A DNA stretch of 64,000 bases from positions 124,001-188,000 of the forward strand of contig CAYVAT010000001.1 of the NCBI GenBank assembly GCA_964449165.1, written 5' to 3'. Shown here piece after piece: positions 34,379 to 43,037 of this stretch. The position numbers were made by a program, and so were the translations under genes. Under the pieces are notes generated by a model. It saw only the letters and a list, made by a program, of their open reading frames with translations. It made no database searches and was not told where the DNA came from. The DNA is from CAYSCW01 sp964449165 (GTDB taxonomy: Bacteria; Acidobacteriota; Aminicenantia; Aminicenantales; Aminicenantaceae). Position 1 is the stretch's first letter. Every line of letters starts with the position of its first letter.

Positions 34379-36646
34379 GTGACTAAAATAAAGATCTTAA
34401 TCGTTGAAGATGAGAGGATCACTGCTAAAAACATCCGAATGACTTTGGATAATCTTGGTTATTCTGTCTGCTCCATAGCGTCTTCCAAAGAAGAAGCACT
34501 CAAGAAGGCAGAGGAAGATAAACCTGATTTGGTCCTGATGGATATTAAACTCAACGGGAAAATGGAAGGTATTGAAGCAGCTGATGAGATACGTCACAAG
34601 TTTGATATTCCCATTGTCTACTTGACTGCTTATGCAGACGAAGAAACATTGAAAAGAGCCAGAGTAACAGAACCATTTGGCTATATCATCAAGCCATTCG
34701 AGAGAAGAGAATTGCACAGCATTCTGGAGATCTCTCTCTACAAACATAGGACGGAAAAGAAGCTGAGGCAGACTCAGCAATGGCTTTCAACGACACTCAA
34801 GAATATCAATGATGCCGTTGTTGTTACAGACATTAACGGCATAGTGACATTCATGAATCCGATTGCGGAAATCTTGACTGGCTACAAGAAAGAAGGAGCG
34901 ATCGGAAAAAACCTGTCTGAAATCTTTAATGTCGTAAGCGAGAATACAGGCCGAGGAATCGAAGATCTTGTATCTAAGGTGGTTGAAGAAGGATCTGTAC
35001 TTAAATTGAACAATTCTCTTCGGTTGATCACCAAGGATAAAAAGAGCTTTCTTATCGAAGCCAGCAATGCCCCTATTAGAGATGAAAGAGGAAACATTAC
35101 AGAGGTCATAGTGGCTTTTCGAGATGTTTCTGAGCATGATCAGTTGCTTAAAGCATTAAAAACAAGTAAAGCAACCTTTGACAACATTATAGGGAGGTCT
35201 GCTGAGGGTGTCATCGTTGTGGATGACAAAGGAATTATCCGCTTTGTTAACAAAAGAGCTGAAGAGTACTTTGGTAGTAAGGCGAGTGAACTAATCGGAA
35301 AAAAGTCCAATTTACCTCTGGAAACAGAAGAGACTGATGAGATTAAGATTTTTCGCATGAAAGGAGAGTCAGGGATTGGTGAGATTCGGGTAGTCAAAGT
35401 AGATTGGGATGGTAATCGAAGTTATCTTGTATCGATCCGAGATATCACAGAGCGTAAACGAGTAATGGAGAGGCTACGAAGAATACACCAGGAGCAAATA
35501 AAAGCGCGAGACCAATTCCTTTCATATGTTTCTCACGAGTTGAGGACACCGCTTACGGTTATTCATCAATTTGTCACTATTCTTCTGGATGGACTGGATG
35601 GCAATATTAGCCCAATGCAACGTGCTGATCTGGAGATAATCCTGCGAAACACCAACCAACTCGACACCATGATCAGAGATCTCTTGGACCTTACAAGAGT
35701 GATTACGGGTCAGATAAAAACTGATCCTCAGCCTCTTTCGCTCGCTGATTTGACGAACACGACTTTGGCTGGTTTTCAGAAGAGAGCTGACTCGTGTGGA
35801 GTGACCATTGTCTCCGAAGTCCCCCCTGATTTGCCTTTTGTTTATGCTGATTCAATAAAAGTCAGACAAATACTCAACAATCTTATAGATAATGCCCTAA
35901 AATTTACGCCTGAAAATGGAAAGATCATTACCCGAGGGTATGTTTTCGACAAGAATCCTGATTTTGTATGTGTTGAGGTGATGGATACTGGTTATGGAAT
36001 CGATCACCTAGAGAAAGAAAAAATATTTAATTATCTCTACCAATCAAAGGCGACGCCGAGAGGACGAAGCAAAGGGCTGGGACTCGGCCTTTATATTTGC
36101 AAAGAAATAGTCAGTCACCATGGGGGTCAGCTATGGGTAGAGAGCCAACCCAGAGAGGGCAGCTCATTTTTCTTTACATTGCGCATTTTTTCCCTAGCGA
36201 AGTTGCTTGCGCCAATCCTTATCCCAAAGAACTTGAAGAAGGGTTTTCTGTCTATTGTCACTGTCAAATTAACACCACCCGGAAGGCCATTATCTCCAAA
36301 AACATGGGAGCAGGTTGTTAGAGCGGCTCGGGATGTTCTGAAGAATAGCTTGATTCCTGATTCGGAAGTGCTATTGCCTAGCAATGCTGATCTCAGACAG
36401 GCAGAGAACTTTTTCCTTGTGGCATGTGCCGATAAGAAAGAGGCTGATGTGCTTGTACGACGAATTCGAGAGCAATTGACATCCTGTGAGATTTTTCAAA
36501 TTACCAGTATTAATCCTTCGGTTTCCTTCACCAGCATGGAGGTTTCAGGAGGCGAAGCCAGCAGGAGATTGGATCGAGTTGCGGAAGATATTAGATGCAA
36601 AGTGGAAGAGCTTGTTAAGAATAATGTTCTGAAGAAAGAGGATTGA
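34379..36646 (+). CDS. REC-PAS-PAS-HisKA-HATPase sensor kinase with extra C-terminal domain
   Basis: The 755-residue soluble protein starts at a GTG. It has a receiver (about 1-120, LVLMDIKL), two PAS domains (about 135-255 and 262-365), a classical HisKA domain with SHELRTPLTVIHQ (His386) and an HATPase_c domain (NALKFTPENG, DTGYGI, GLGLGLYICKE). A further roughly 140-residue domain follows. That last domain (FLSIVTVKLTPP, FFLVACADKKEADVLVRRIREQL) has the strand-helix rhythm of a GGDEF fold but no GGDEF motif, so it is probably a degenerate cyclase-like module. No ribosome binding site precedes the GTG. Confidence 0.88.
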   Translation: MTKIKILIVEDERITAKNIRMTLDNLGYSVCSIASSKEEALKKAEEDKPDLVLMDIKLNGKMEGIEAADEIRHKFDIPIVYLTAYADEETLKRARVTEPFGYIIKPFERRELHSILEISLYKHRTEKKLRQTQQWLSTTLKNINDAVVVTDINGIVTFMNPIAEILTGYKKEGAIGKNLSEIFNVVSENTGRGIEDLVSKVVEEGSVLKLNNSLRLITKDKKSFLIEASNAPIRDERGNITEVIVAFRDVSEHDQLLKALKTSKATFDNIIGRSAEGVIVVDDKGIIRFVNKRAEEYFGSKASELIGKKSNLPLETEETDEIKIFRMKGESGIGEIRVVKVDWDGNRSYLVSIRDITERKRVMERLRRIHQEQIKARDQFLSYVSHELRTPLTVIHQFVTILLDGLDGNISPMQRADLEIILRNTNQLDTMIRDLLDLTRVITGQIKTDPQPLSLADLTNTTLAGFQKRADSCGVTIVSEVPPDLPFVYADSIKVRQILNNLIDNALKFTPENGKIITRGYVFDKNPDFVCVEVMDTGYGIDHLEKEKIFNYLYQSKATPRGRSKGLGLGLYICKEIVSHHGGQLWVESQPREGSSFFFTLRIFSLAKLLAPILIPKNLKKGFLSIVTVKLTPPGRPLSPKTWEQVVRAARDVLKNSLIPDSEVLLPSNADLRQAENFFLVACADKKEADVLVRRIREQLTSCEIFQITSINPSVSFTSMEVSGGEASRRLDRVAEDIRCKVEELVKNNVLKKED

Positions 36647-36816
36647 TTCCAGTTGTTTTTTCAGGCTTGGCAGGTGCTGAAAAAAGCGAAAAAGGAAGAC
36701 CCTGTTGAAAATATTCTTGTTGGATTCGTCAAATGTGATAATACTAGTACTGATAAGGATAGACGAGATTTTATCGGAAGGTATGGGGGAGGGATGTTAG
36801 ATGGAAGGCGAAATTG

Positions 36817-37494
36817 TTATTGTATGGGAGAAATAAGGTAACGTGCGAGCTGATTCAATCTGTCTTTATTCCTTTTTGACAATAAACTCTGCTGATACTT
36901 ATTTATTCTCTCTCTTTTCTTTATTTCTATTATTTCAATATCTTCCGGAAGTCTGGGAATGATCTCATGATGAGATCCTAAAAAAAGAACTCCGGTTTCG
37001 TCTTGCTTTAAGGTATTATCTATGGTTTTGGCAATAAATTCATCTCTTTTTTTTAGCAATATCTTCTTATGAAATTTGTAATTTAGAGCAGCTATTATTT
37101 TTTTTATAGACTTCTTTGCCTTGGTTATTTGTATGAGATAATCATATTCCTTTTTGACTGCAGGGAAGCTCTCAGTTTTTACCAATTGAGCTCCACGTTT
37201 AATCAGTCGAGAAACAATTTCATAATTCTTGCTTCCTTTTTTCACGCCATCAGCGACAATCTTCAACCCCACAATCCCATTAGCCACTAACCCATCCTGA
37301 TATATTTTAAAATTTTTTACATTTAAGGCGTCGAAATATCCATCTATAGAGTCCCAAAATCCTAAAATAATTTTCTTGTGTCTCTTCCAATCTTTATCTC
37401 CAATCAGATTTTTTCCTCTTTTATTTACTTCAGAAGCTATATTACCCAGATCAGCGCTTATATGGATAATTGGCACATAAATCAATCTTCTCAT
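36817..37494 (-). CDS. conserved hypothetical protein at the distal end of the gas vesicle cluster
   Basis: I do not recognise a characterised family. The 225-residue soluble protein starts RRLIYVPIIHISADLGN, has a central helical region and a GVLFLGSHHEIIPRLPEDIEI segment near residue 180, and ends in a basic tail. The IYVPIIH and GSHHE segments look like buried strands with conserved histidines and could form a small alpha/beta catalytic or ligand-binding fold. An AGGGA site lies 6 bases before the ATG. It is the last gene of the - strand cluster, 28 bases after the wHTH-Hsp20 gene, so it is probably co-transcribed. Confidence 0.75.
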   Translation of the reverse strand: MRRLIYVPIIHISADLGNIASEVNKRGKNLIGDKDWKRHKKIILGFWDSIDGYFDALNVKNFKIYQDGLVANGIVGLKIVADGVKKGSKNYEIVSRLIKRGAQLVKTESFPAVKKEYDYLIQITKAKKSIKKIIAALNYKFHKKILLKKRDEFIAKTIDNTLKQDETGVLFLGSHHEIIPRLPEDIEIIEIKKRERINKYQQSLLSKRNKDRLNQLARYLISPIQ

Positions 37495-37522
37495 GGCAAT
37501 CCCTATTGTTTATCTAGGCAAC

Positions 37523-38092
37523 TTATGCCTTTTGTAACCTCAATTCCAGAATTCCATTTTTGTATTTTTTGCTATATCCCTTCAAATTAACATTGACGGG
37601 AAGGGGAATCTCTTCTTCATATTTTCGTCCTGAAGAATGTGCAACTATTAAAAGTTTATTTTGATTCAATTTTAACCGAATATTTCCCTCACTCACACCT
37701 AATAATTCTATGAGAATTCTTAGATAATCTTCCTCATCCAGTAAATCTACAAATCCTCTTCTTCTTATTTTTTCTTTTTCTCTCCCTATAAGCCACCAAC
37801 TGAATAAAATCTTTTTTCCAGTTTCAGGATTGACTTTTGACCTTTCAAAAACTAAAAGAGGGCAACTGACCATTTTTTCTGCTAGGGGATTTATAACATC
37901 TTTTATTCTCAGGAGAACATCCATATGATTGGAGGCATCACTGGAAGAAGCCAATTCCTTGATGGTGGCATATCTGTTTTGCCAGACATAAGTAACAATC
38001 GCTCTGCTTTCAGGATCCAACTCAGCCAAAATTCTATCTATGGCTTCCTGGTTAATATGCAATAATGGTTCTTCAAATATCTTTTTTTTCAT
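37523..38092 (-). CDS. winged-helix plus alpha-crystallin (Hsp20/GvpH-like) fusion
   Basis: The C-terminal 75 residues follow the small heat shock protein pattern of the other cluster members (DEEDYLRILIELLGVSEGNI, KYEEEIPLPVNV, KYKNGILELRLQK). The N-terminal 110 residues are different: SRAIVTYVWQNRYATIKELA and a following recognition-like helix and wing (PLLVFERSKVNPETGKKILF) read as a winged helix-turn-helix. The combination suggests a regulator whose DNA-binding half is tied to a chaperone-like half. In haloarchaea the GvpH-related machinery and GvpD/GvpE control gvp transcription, but there is no sequence similarity to GvpE here. The start has no clear ribosome binding site. Confidence 0.68.
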   Translation of the reverse strand: MKKKIFEEPLLHINQEAIDRILAELDPESRAIVTYVWQNRYATIKELASSSDASNHMDVLLRIKDVINPLAEKMVSCPLLVFERSKVNPETGKKILFSWWLIGREKEKIRRRGFVDLLDEEDYLRILIELLGVSEGNIRLKLNQNKLLIVAHSSGRKYEEEIPLPVNVNLKGYSKKYKNGILELRLQKA

Positions 38093-38259
38093 ATTTATAA
38101 ATCTTTGACCATAACCTAGTTACAAGATGATTCTCTGCCACTTTAAATTAGATAAATAAGGAATGATCAGGCATCCAAACGCTTTGTAAATTATCTTTTT
38201 TCATTTTAACACAAATTTCACTTGGAGAGTGTTAAACATTAGGGGGTCATATTTATTGC

Positions 38260-40020
38260 TTAAATTTTCAGATAGGGCTCTGTTTCTCTTTTTCTTTTCT
38301 TTTCCTTAATTTCATCATGAATAACTTCTATGAGTTTCTTTAACCTATCTGTTTCTAATTTTATCTCTTCCCCTTTTCCCTGCGCCAAAGCTGTTTTGAT
38401 TTTTAATATACCCTTCTCTAGCTCATCTTTCTGGAATCTACCCGAAATCTCATAGCCTTCTTCTATAATTATTTGAGCACTGGCCATCATAGCTTCAGCT
38501 TTAATTCCAATCTGAATATATTCTTTAATCTTCTCGTCCTCCTCAGTATATATCTTAGCTTCTTCCAGCATTCTATTTATCTGGTCTTGAGATAGCCTCT
38601 TGGAAGAGTTTAGTCTTATGCTCTTCTGGTTTTCGGTGTGTAAATCCAGAGCAGAGACCTTAAGAATACCATTGGCATCTATTTGGAAAGCAACCTCGAT
38701 CTGAGGTTCTCCTCTTCGAGCAGAAGGGATATTATCTAAGGTAAATTTCCCCAGACTGATATTATCCTTAGCTAAAGCTCTTTCACCCTGTAAAATATGA
38801 ATATCCACTTGTGGCTGGTTGTCGCGGGCAGTAGTAAAGACTTGGCTCCGAGAAACAGGGATAGAGCTATTTCGTTCTATAATTTTAGTAGAAATTCCTC
38901 CCGCGGTTTCTATTCCTAAGGAAAGAGGAGTAATATCTACCAGAGTTACATCGCTCACTTCACCTGCTAAAATTCCGGCTTGGATAGCTGCTCCGATAGC
39001 CACTGCCTCGTCAGGATCAATATCTATGTAAGGCTCTTTTCCAAAAAGTTTTCTTACCAGTTTTTGAACCGCAGGCATTCTAGTCGATCCTCCCACTAAG
39101 ACTGCTTTATCAATATCCTGGGGAGAGAGTTTAGCATCTTTTAGCGCCTGTTTAGTGGGACCAATCATCTTCTCTAGCAAATCCTTGGTGAGTTCTTCGA
39201 ATTTTACTCTGCTTAGGCTGGCTTCTAATTCTTTATCTTGAGCAATAATGGGAATTTTTATATTAGTGACAGGCTTTTGAGATAAATCTTTTTTTGCCTT
39301 TTCCGAAGCTTCTTTCAATCGCTGGAGGGCTATCTTATTTTCTCTTAGATCAATTTTATGGATTTTTTTGAATTCCTCTGCTAAATAATCTGTTATTCTT
39401 TGATCCCAATCATCACCGCCAAGATGGGTATCTCCGTTTACTGCTTTTGCTTCAAATACTCCCTGACCTAATTCTAAAATGGAAACATCAAAGGTTCCTC
39501 CTCCTAAATCCCACACCAAGATAAGCTGGGCATCCTCTTTGTGGAGGCCATACGCTAAGGAGGCAGCAGTGGGTTCGTTTATAATCCGCATCACATCCAG
39601 CCCTGTCAGGACTGCCGCTTCCATCGTGGCCTGGCGCTGATTGTCGTTAAAATAGGCAGGTACAGTAATGACTGCTTTTTTTACATCTTGACCTAAAAAT
39701 GCCTCTGCTTCCTTTTTTACCTTTCGCAAGATAAGGCCCGATATCTCCTGAGGTGTGAATATCTTCCTATCCATTTCTATCTTTTTATCGCTTCCCATCC
39801 AACGTTTAATAGAAGTTATAGTCCGAGCAGGATTGGCCGCTGCTTGAGCCTTGGCAAGTCTTCCTGCCAATTGAGAACCGGATTCAGTAAAAGCAACTAC
39901 TGAGGGTATGAGATTGCCTCCTTCACTGCTGGGAATGACTTTGGCTTTCCCATTTTCTATATAAGCTGCCACTGAAAATGTAGTTCCTAAATCAATGCCA
40001 ATTGTTTTGCTTATTTTCAA
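38260..40020 (-). CDS. dnaK: Hsp70 chaperone DnaK, cluster-specific copy
   Basis: The 586-residue protein has the full Hsp70 ATPase domain (GIDLGTTFSVAAY, VITVPAYFNDNQRQAT, DLGGGTFDVSIL, LVGGSTRMPAVQ) and the substrate-binding domain starting with DITPLSLGIETAGG. The lid is shorter than in general DnaK proteins and ends with a basic tail instead of the usual acidic tail, so it is probably a specialised copy. Hsp70 partners need a J-domain protein, and one is fused to a GvpF/L protein in this same cluster. The start is TTG with no ribosome binding site; it overlaps the conceptual extension of the upstream GvpA-GRAM gene, so coupling to that gene is likely. Confidence 0.93.
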   Translation of the reverse strand: MKISKTIGIDLGTTFSVAAYIENGKAKVIPSSEGGNLIPSVVAFTESGSQLAGRLAKAQAAANPARTITSIKRWMGSDKKIEMDRKIFTPQEISGLILRKVKKEAEAFLGQDVKKAVITVPAYFNDNQRQATMEAAVLTGLDVMRIINEPTAASLAYGLHKEDAQLILVWDLGGGTFDVSILELGQGVFEAKAVNGDTHLGGDDWDQRITDYLAEEFKKIHKIDLRENKIALQRLKEASEKAKKDLSQKPVTNIKIPIIAQDKELEASLSRVKFEELTKDLLEKMIGPTKQALKDAKLSPQDIDKAVLVGGSTRMPAVQKLVRKLFGKEPYIDIDPDEAVAIGAAIQAGILAGEVSDVTLVDITPLSLGIETAGGISTKIIERNSSIPVSRSQVFTTARDNQPQVDIHILQGERALAKDNISLGKFTLDNIPSARRGEPQIEVAFQIDANGILKVSALDLHTENQKSIRLNSSKRLSQDQINRMLEEAKIYTEEDEKIKEYIQIGIKAEAMMASAQIIIEEGYEISGRFQKDELEKGILKIKTALAQGKGEEIKLETDRLKKLIEVIHDEIKEKKRKRETEPYLKI

Positions 40021-40078
40021 CTTTTATTTTTTTTGTTTGTGTTATGCGGACCCAGCCACACTTTGAGCATTCTCTTTC

Positions 40079-40732
40079 TTATAATTCTTTAACTGGAGCG
40101 AGAATTCCGCATTGAGGGCAAGTTTCTTTTTCTTCTTCATGCTGATTTACCTCGTTTGAAGTTATCCCAGCTTTTTCTATTAAAGACTCGAGTTCTTGCT
40201 TGAACTTTTCAGTATCAGGGACACTTAGCTGGACCACTTTATTTTCCTGAAGATATAGATGTATGATGTTCTTGTCTTTTCCGGTAAAAGATGTCTGCCT
40301 TATCACTGTTATGGCTCTTATTCTATCAACTGGAGTCTCGAAGATTTTTTCATCAAATTCTTTCTGATAAAGCAAAAGCCTGGTTTTGGTAAGGTATATT
40401 TGTCCCGATTTCCACGCATTATAAATTCCACTCTTATAGCGGTAAGAGCCATACATTTTTAAAATGAGTTCTTCTCCCTTTATCAAGGGAACCTCTTTTG
40501 TCTTGCTCTTCTGGGATTCCCACATACGGGTTTTGACATCCATGTCCTGCATTACTCCGTACTCCAACATAGTTTCCATTCCAGCTAACACAGCCCTGAG
40601 GTTTACCCCAATCAAAGGAATTCCCGCAACCGAGATGATAACATCAGCATAGAGAACGATTCCCTTGTCAAAAATCCTATCCAATAAATCAACTAAAGTT
40701 GCTCTACCCTTCCAATCCCGTTCTGGTTCCAT
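40079..40732 (-). CDS. GvpA/GvpJ-family protein fused to a PH/GRAM-like domain and an interrupted zinc ribbon
   Basis: The first 75 residues are a GvpA-family domain (TLVDLLDRIFDKGIVLYADV, ISVAGIPLIGVNLRAVLAGM). A linker leads to an all-beta region with one final helix (about 110-205: GQIYLTKTRLLLYQK, IRAITVIRQTSF, KFKQELESLIEKAG), which reads as a PH/GRAM-like fold. The end has CPQCGILAPVKEL and a TAA stop. In the same frame directly after the stop is ERECSKCGWVRI, the second half of a CxxC zinc ribbon like the intact one in the protein at 42589. I chose ATG 40732, where homology begins; a TTG at 40792 with GGAAGG upstream is possible and would overlap the GvpF/L gene. Confidence 0.78.
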   Translation of the reverse strand: MEPERDWKGRATLVDLLDRIFDKGIVLYADVIISVAGIPLIGVNLRAVLAGMETMLEYGVMQDMDVKTRMWESQKSKTKEVPLIKGEELILKMYGSYRYKSGIYNAWKSGQIYLTKTRLLLYQKEFDEKIFETPVDRIRAITVIRQTSFTGKDKNIIHLYLQENKVVQLSVPDTEKFKQELESLIEKAGITSNEVNQHEEEKETCPQCGILAPVKEL

Positions 40733-40748
40733 CTGTCGCTTCGCTCTG

Positions 40749-41513
40749 TTACACAAATGAGTAGGGAGGCCAGGGTCCGGTGAAGCGAACAAAGATACCT
40801 TCCCTGTTGTTGATCTTATCTAATTCATCACCTAAGGCTTTCGCACCATTTTTATCCGCTAAGCACGATAGATTCATAAGCATCTGCCCTGGCTCCTCTT
40901 CTTTTTTATTTTTTTCCATTTTAATATCTTCAGTACATTCTTTAATTCTTCCATAGAATTCCCTGAAATGATTTTCTGCTTCTGGCAGCAATTTTTCTCT
41001 GATTGACTTTTCTAACTTTTGCCTGTACATATAGGCTGCACCTTTGGGCTTGGATTTAATATCATCGCTTAATTTATTAAGTTCTTCATCTTTTTCTATT
41101 AGCGCATGAGAGATGATCTTAGTATCCCAGGAAATTTGAATCCCATATTCTGCTTTGCCTCTTACTCTATCTAATTTTTTTTTCAGGTTTTGGTATTCCC
41201 CTTTTATCCAATCTCTAACCACTTTCTTTGGATCTTTCTCTTCCCTTGCCCTGATTATAGTGTCAAATCCTAAGGGAAGAACTATCCCAAACCTCTCCCA
41301 TGCTGTCTCTATAACCTTTTCATGGATTATAATCCAGTTTTTCACCATATCATTATCTTCTGATTCGTATGGTTCAGAAGGACAGTCGTGAACTATGGCA
41401 GATATATCCTGGTAATGTATAGCATAAACACGAGTTCCATTAATCCCGATGCTCCCTAACTGCGCCTCTTGAGAACTCTCAACAATACAATAAACATATC
41501 TGCCTTCAGCCAT
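40749..41513 (-). CDS. gvpF/gvpL: gas vesicle protein GvpF/GvpL family, copy 1
   Basis: The 254-residue product has the family pattern: GRYVYCIVESSQEAQLG at the start, IHYQDISAIVHDCP, the VLPLGFDTII segment after the first helical region, a long helical middle and the C-terminal VRFTGPWPPYSFV strand. GvpF/L proteins bind GvpA and are minor but essential components of vesicle assembly. This copy ends only 16 bases before the GvpA-GRAM gene. I chose ATG 41513 because AAGGAG lies 9 bases upstream and the family homology begins there. It overlaps gvpK by 8 bases. Confidence 0.9.
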   Translation of the reverse strand: MAEGRYVYCIVESSQEAQLGSIGINGTRVYAIHYQDISAIVHDCPSEPYESEDNDMVKNWIIIHEKVIETAWERFGIVLPLGFDTIIRAREEKDPKKVVRDWIKGEYQNLKKKLDRVRGKAEYGIQISWDTKIISHALIEKDEELNKLSDDIKSKPKGAAYMYRQKLEKSIREKLLPEAENHFREFYGRIKECTEDIKMEKNKKEEEPGQMLMNLSCLADKNGAKALGDELDKINNREGIFVRFTGPWPPYSFV

Positions 41514-41838
41514 TTCTAATCTCCTTTTTCTCATATCCCTCTTTCCATTTTACTGGGTTTACTATCTGATTTAGGGCATCATCCACAAGTTCATCCAAAC
41601 CATCCCTTACTGATTTGACTGTCTCAGAAATTCCCTGCTCTTTTTTCATCTGATCAATGGCAATATCAATTTCCTCAAGAGCAGTTCCTAACCTTTCAAT
41701 TTCTTTATTCATCAAGCTTCCTCCTTCCATGCGTCTGAGTGCTTGATGTTTGAGCGCATCTCTGATTATCTCTACTAGAGCAATGACCAAACCTAAAAGT
41801 CCGTGTTTTAGGTTGTCCTCGTTTATATCAATAGGCAT
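41506..41838 (-). CDS. gvpK: gas vesicle protein GvpK
   Basis: The 110-residue protein has the GvpK core DNLKHGLLGLVIALVEIIRD followed by HQALRRMEGGSL and a helix EIERLGTALEEIDIAIDQMK, all diagnostic of the family. The last 40 residues (helical, DELVDDALNQIVNP) are a short extension. GvpK is one of the conserved minor proteins needed for vesicle formation. The 3' end overlaps the GvpF/L start by 8 bases. Confidence 0.94.
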   Translation of the reverse strand: MPIDINEDNLKHGLLGLVIALVEIIRDALKHQALRRMEGGSLMNKEIERLGTALEEIDIAIDQMKKEQGISETVKSVRDGLDELVDDALNQIVNPVKWKEGYEKKEIRNG

Positions 41839-41892
41839 GATGAACTCTTGATTAGTTCAAGATTCGTATTCTGCAGGGCCCTTATTAGTTTT

Positions 41893-42501
41893 TTATTTTG
41901 TGCTTTTAATTATTTTTACTTCCAGTATTCCATTCTTGTAAGTTTTGGTCATTACTCCTTTAGGCACACAGGGTAATATTATTTCTCTGTTATACTTTTT
42001 CCCGGCCTTGTCAGCATAAATAGCTAATTTGTCTTTCTTTAAATTTACTTTAATGCTTTTTTCATCGGCACCAGGAATCTCAATGATGGCTAATATGTAG
42101 CTATCTTCATCAAATATATCTACTTCTCTTTCTCTCGGAAAAGACACCTCTTTTTTTATTCCTGGCTTCTCCATTATAGAGGATTTTGGTCTTGATCCTA
42201 TTTTCTGATAGGATATTCTCCCTTCTGGTTTTATTAAAGGAGCTGTTTTCAATTTTCTTTTCAGTTCTTCATCGATCTTTTTTAACCCTTCCTGGAATTC
42301 AGGAAGCTTTTCAGCACTCTTTAGCAAATCGCTTAAGCCAAACATGCGGCCTACGCTCCTAAGAATCTCAGCGGCGTTTGTTTCTTCTTGTTTTTCCCCT
42401 GATTCTGTCTTCTTTTTCTCTCTTTCTTTTTCAAGCTTTCTGATTCTTTCTTCAAATTCCTTTATTTTTTTCTTGTCTCCCTCTCTATTTGATTCTTTCA
42501 T
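41893..42501 (-). CDS. Hsp20/GvpH-like protein
   Basis: The 202-residue protein has a charged N-terminal coil (residues 1-45), a helical segment (about 50-85) and a C-terminal alpha-crystallin-like domain (about 125-202: YILAIIEIPGADEKSIKVNL, REIILPCVP, TYKNGILEVKI). The N-terminal half aligns in pattern with the Hsp20 protein at 48522 (LSDLLKSAEKLPEF versus ISNLIDMASKLSET). GvpH of haloarchaea has the same type of fold and interacts with GvpC and GvpA. AGGAG lies 9 bases before the ATG. Confidence 0.85.
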   Translation of the reverse strand: MKESNREGDKKKIKEFEERIRKLEKEREKKKTESGEKQEETNAAEILRSVGRMFGLSDLLKSAEKLPEFQEGLKKIDEELKRKLKTAPLIKPEGRISYQKIGSRPKSSIMEKPGIKKEVSFPREREVDIFDEDSYILAIIEIPGADEKSIKVNLKKDKLAIYADKAGKKYNREIILPCVPKGVMTKTYKNGILEVKIIKSTK

Positions 42502-42588
42502 TTTTTTCTAACTCCTATGAAAAAAAGGAAATGTCCCTCCTTGTTGGAATCCACAATGATATTCTTTTTGTATTCTGAACAGAAAAAA

Positions 42589-42972
42589 TTATTTTTTATC
42601 CATATTAGCTGTGGCATTGCTCTTAGACTTGGTGTTGATTCTTGACATTGCACTCGCCCACCCGCACCATGGGCATCCAGTACTCATAAGTTCTTCCACT
42701 GGTACCTTCTTCTCGCATTGTGGGCAACTCTCTTTCATCACGCTTGCTTCATTCCAGGCAGCAGTCTCCAGATTAGTTCCTGATGGAAATTCAAGACCAT
42801 ATTTGGCGGCGGTTTCAAGCGATGCTATTGATGCTCTTATTTTTATTCCTAAAAGCTCTATCCCAGCCAGAGAGACAGCTATATCGGCATTGATTACAAG
42901 CCCCTTATCCAGAACCCTATCTATGACATCTATCAGAGTATATGATGTGCTTCTTGTCGCTTCTAGTGCCAT
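42589..42972 (-). CDS. gvpJ: GvpJ-like GvpA-family protein with C-terminal zinc ribbon
   Basis: Residues 8-75 form a GvpA/GvpJ domain (SYTLIDVIDRVLDKGLVINA, DIAVSLAGIELLGIKIRASI). GvpJ is the usual assignment for the basal GvpA paralogue next to gvpK, gvpG and gvpF. The C-terminus has two zinc knuckles, CPQC and CPWC, spaced 17 residues apart, typical of a zinc ribbon (SCPQCEKKVPVEELMSTGCP). That extension is not part of ordinary GvpJ and is shared, in broken form, with the GvpA-GRAM protein at 40079. The ribosome binding site is weak (AAAGAGAG). Confidence 0.87.
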   Translation of the reverse strand: MALEATRSTSYTLIDVIDRVLDKGLVINADIAVSLAGIELLGIKIRASIASLETAAKYGLEFPSGTNLETAAWNEASVMKESCPQCEKKVPVEELMSTGCPWCGWASAMSRINTKSKSNATANMDKK

Positions 42973-43000
42973 TTATACTCTCTTTAAATCTCTATTCGGA

Positions 43001-43030
43001 ACTATTTAAATATTCTGTGATTTAAATAGT
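43001..43030. other. A/T-rich perfect hairpin inside the cluster
   Basis: ACTATTTAAAT (43001-43011) and ATTTAAATAGT (43020-43030) form an 11-bp stem with an 8-base loop in the gap between gvpO and gvpJ. It could mark a transcript end, an RNA-processing point or a protein-binding site. There is no following T run on the - strand. Confidence 0.55.
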
Positions 43031-43037
43031 GTGGCTG

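Noticed and set aside
36653..36841. A 62-codon + strand frame after the 755-residue kinase
   Set aside because: It starts at a non-ATG codon, has no ribosome binding site or recognisable sequence, and runs into the 3' end of the - strand hypothetical gene.
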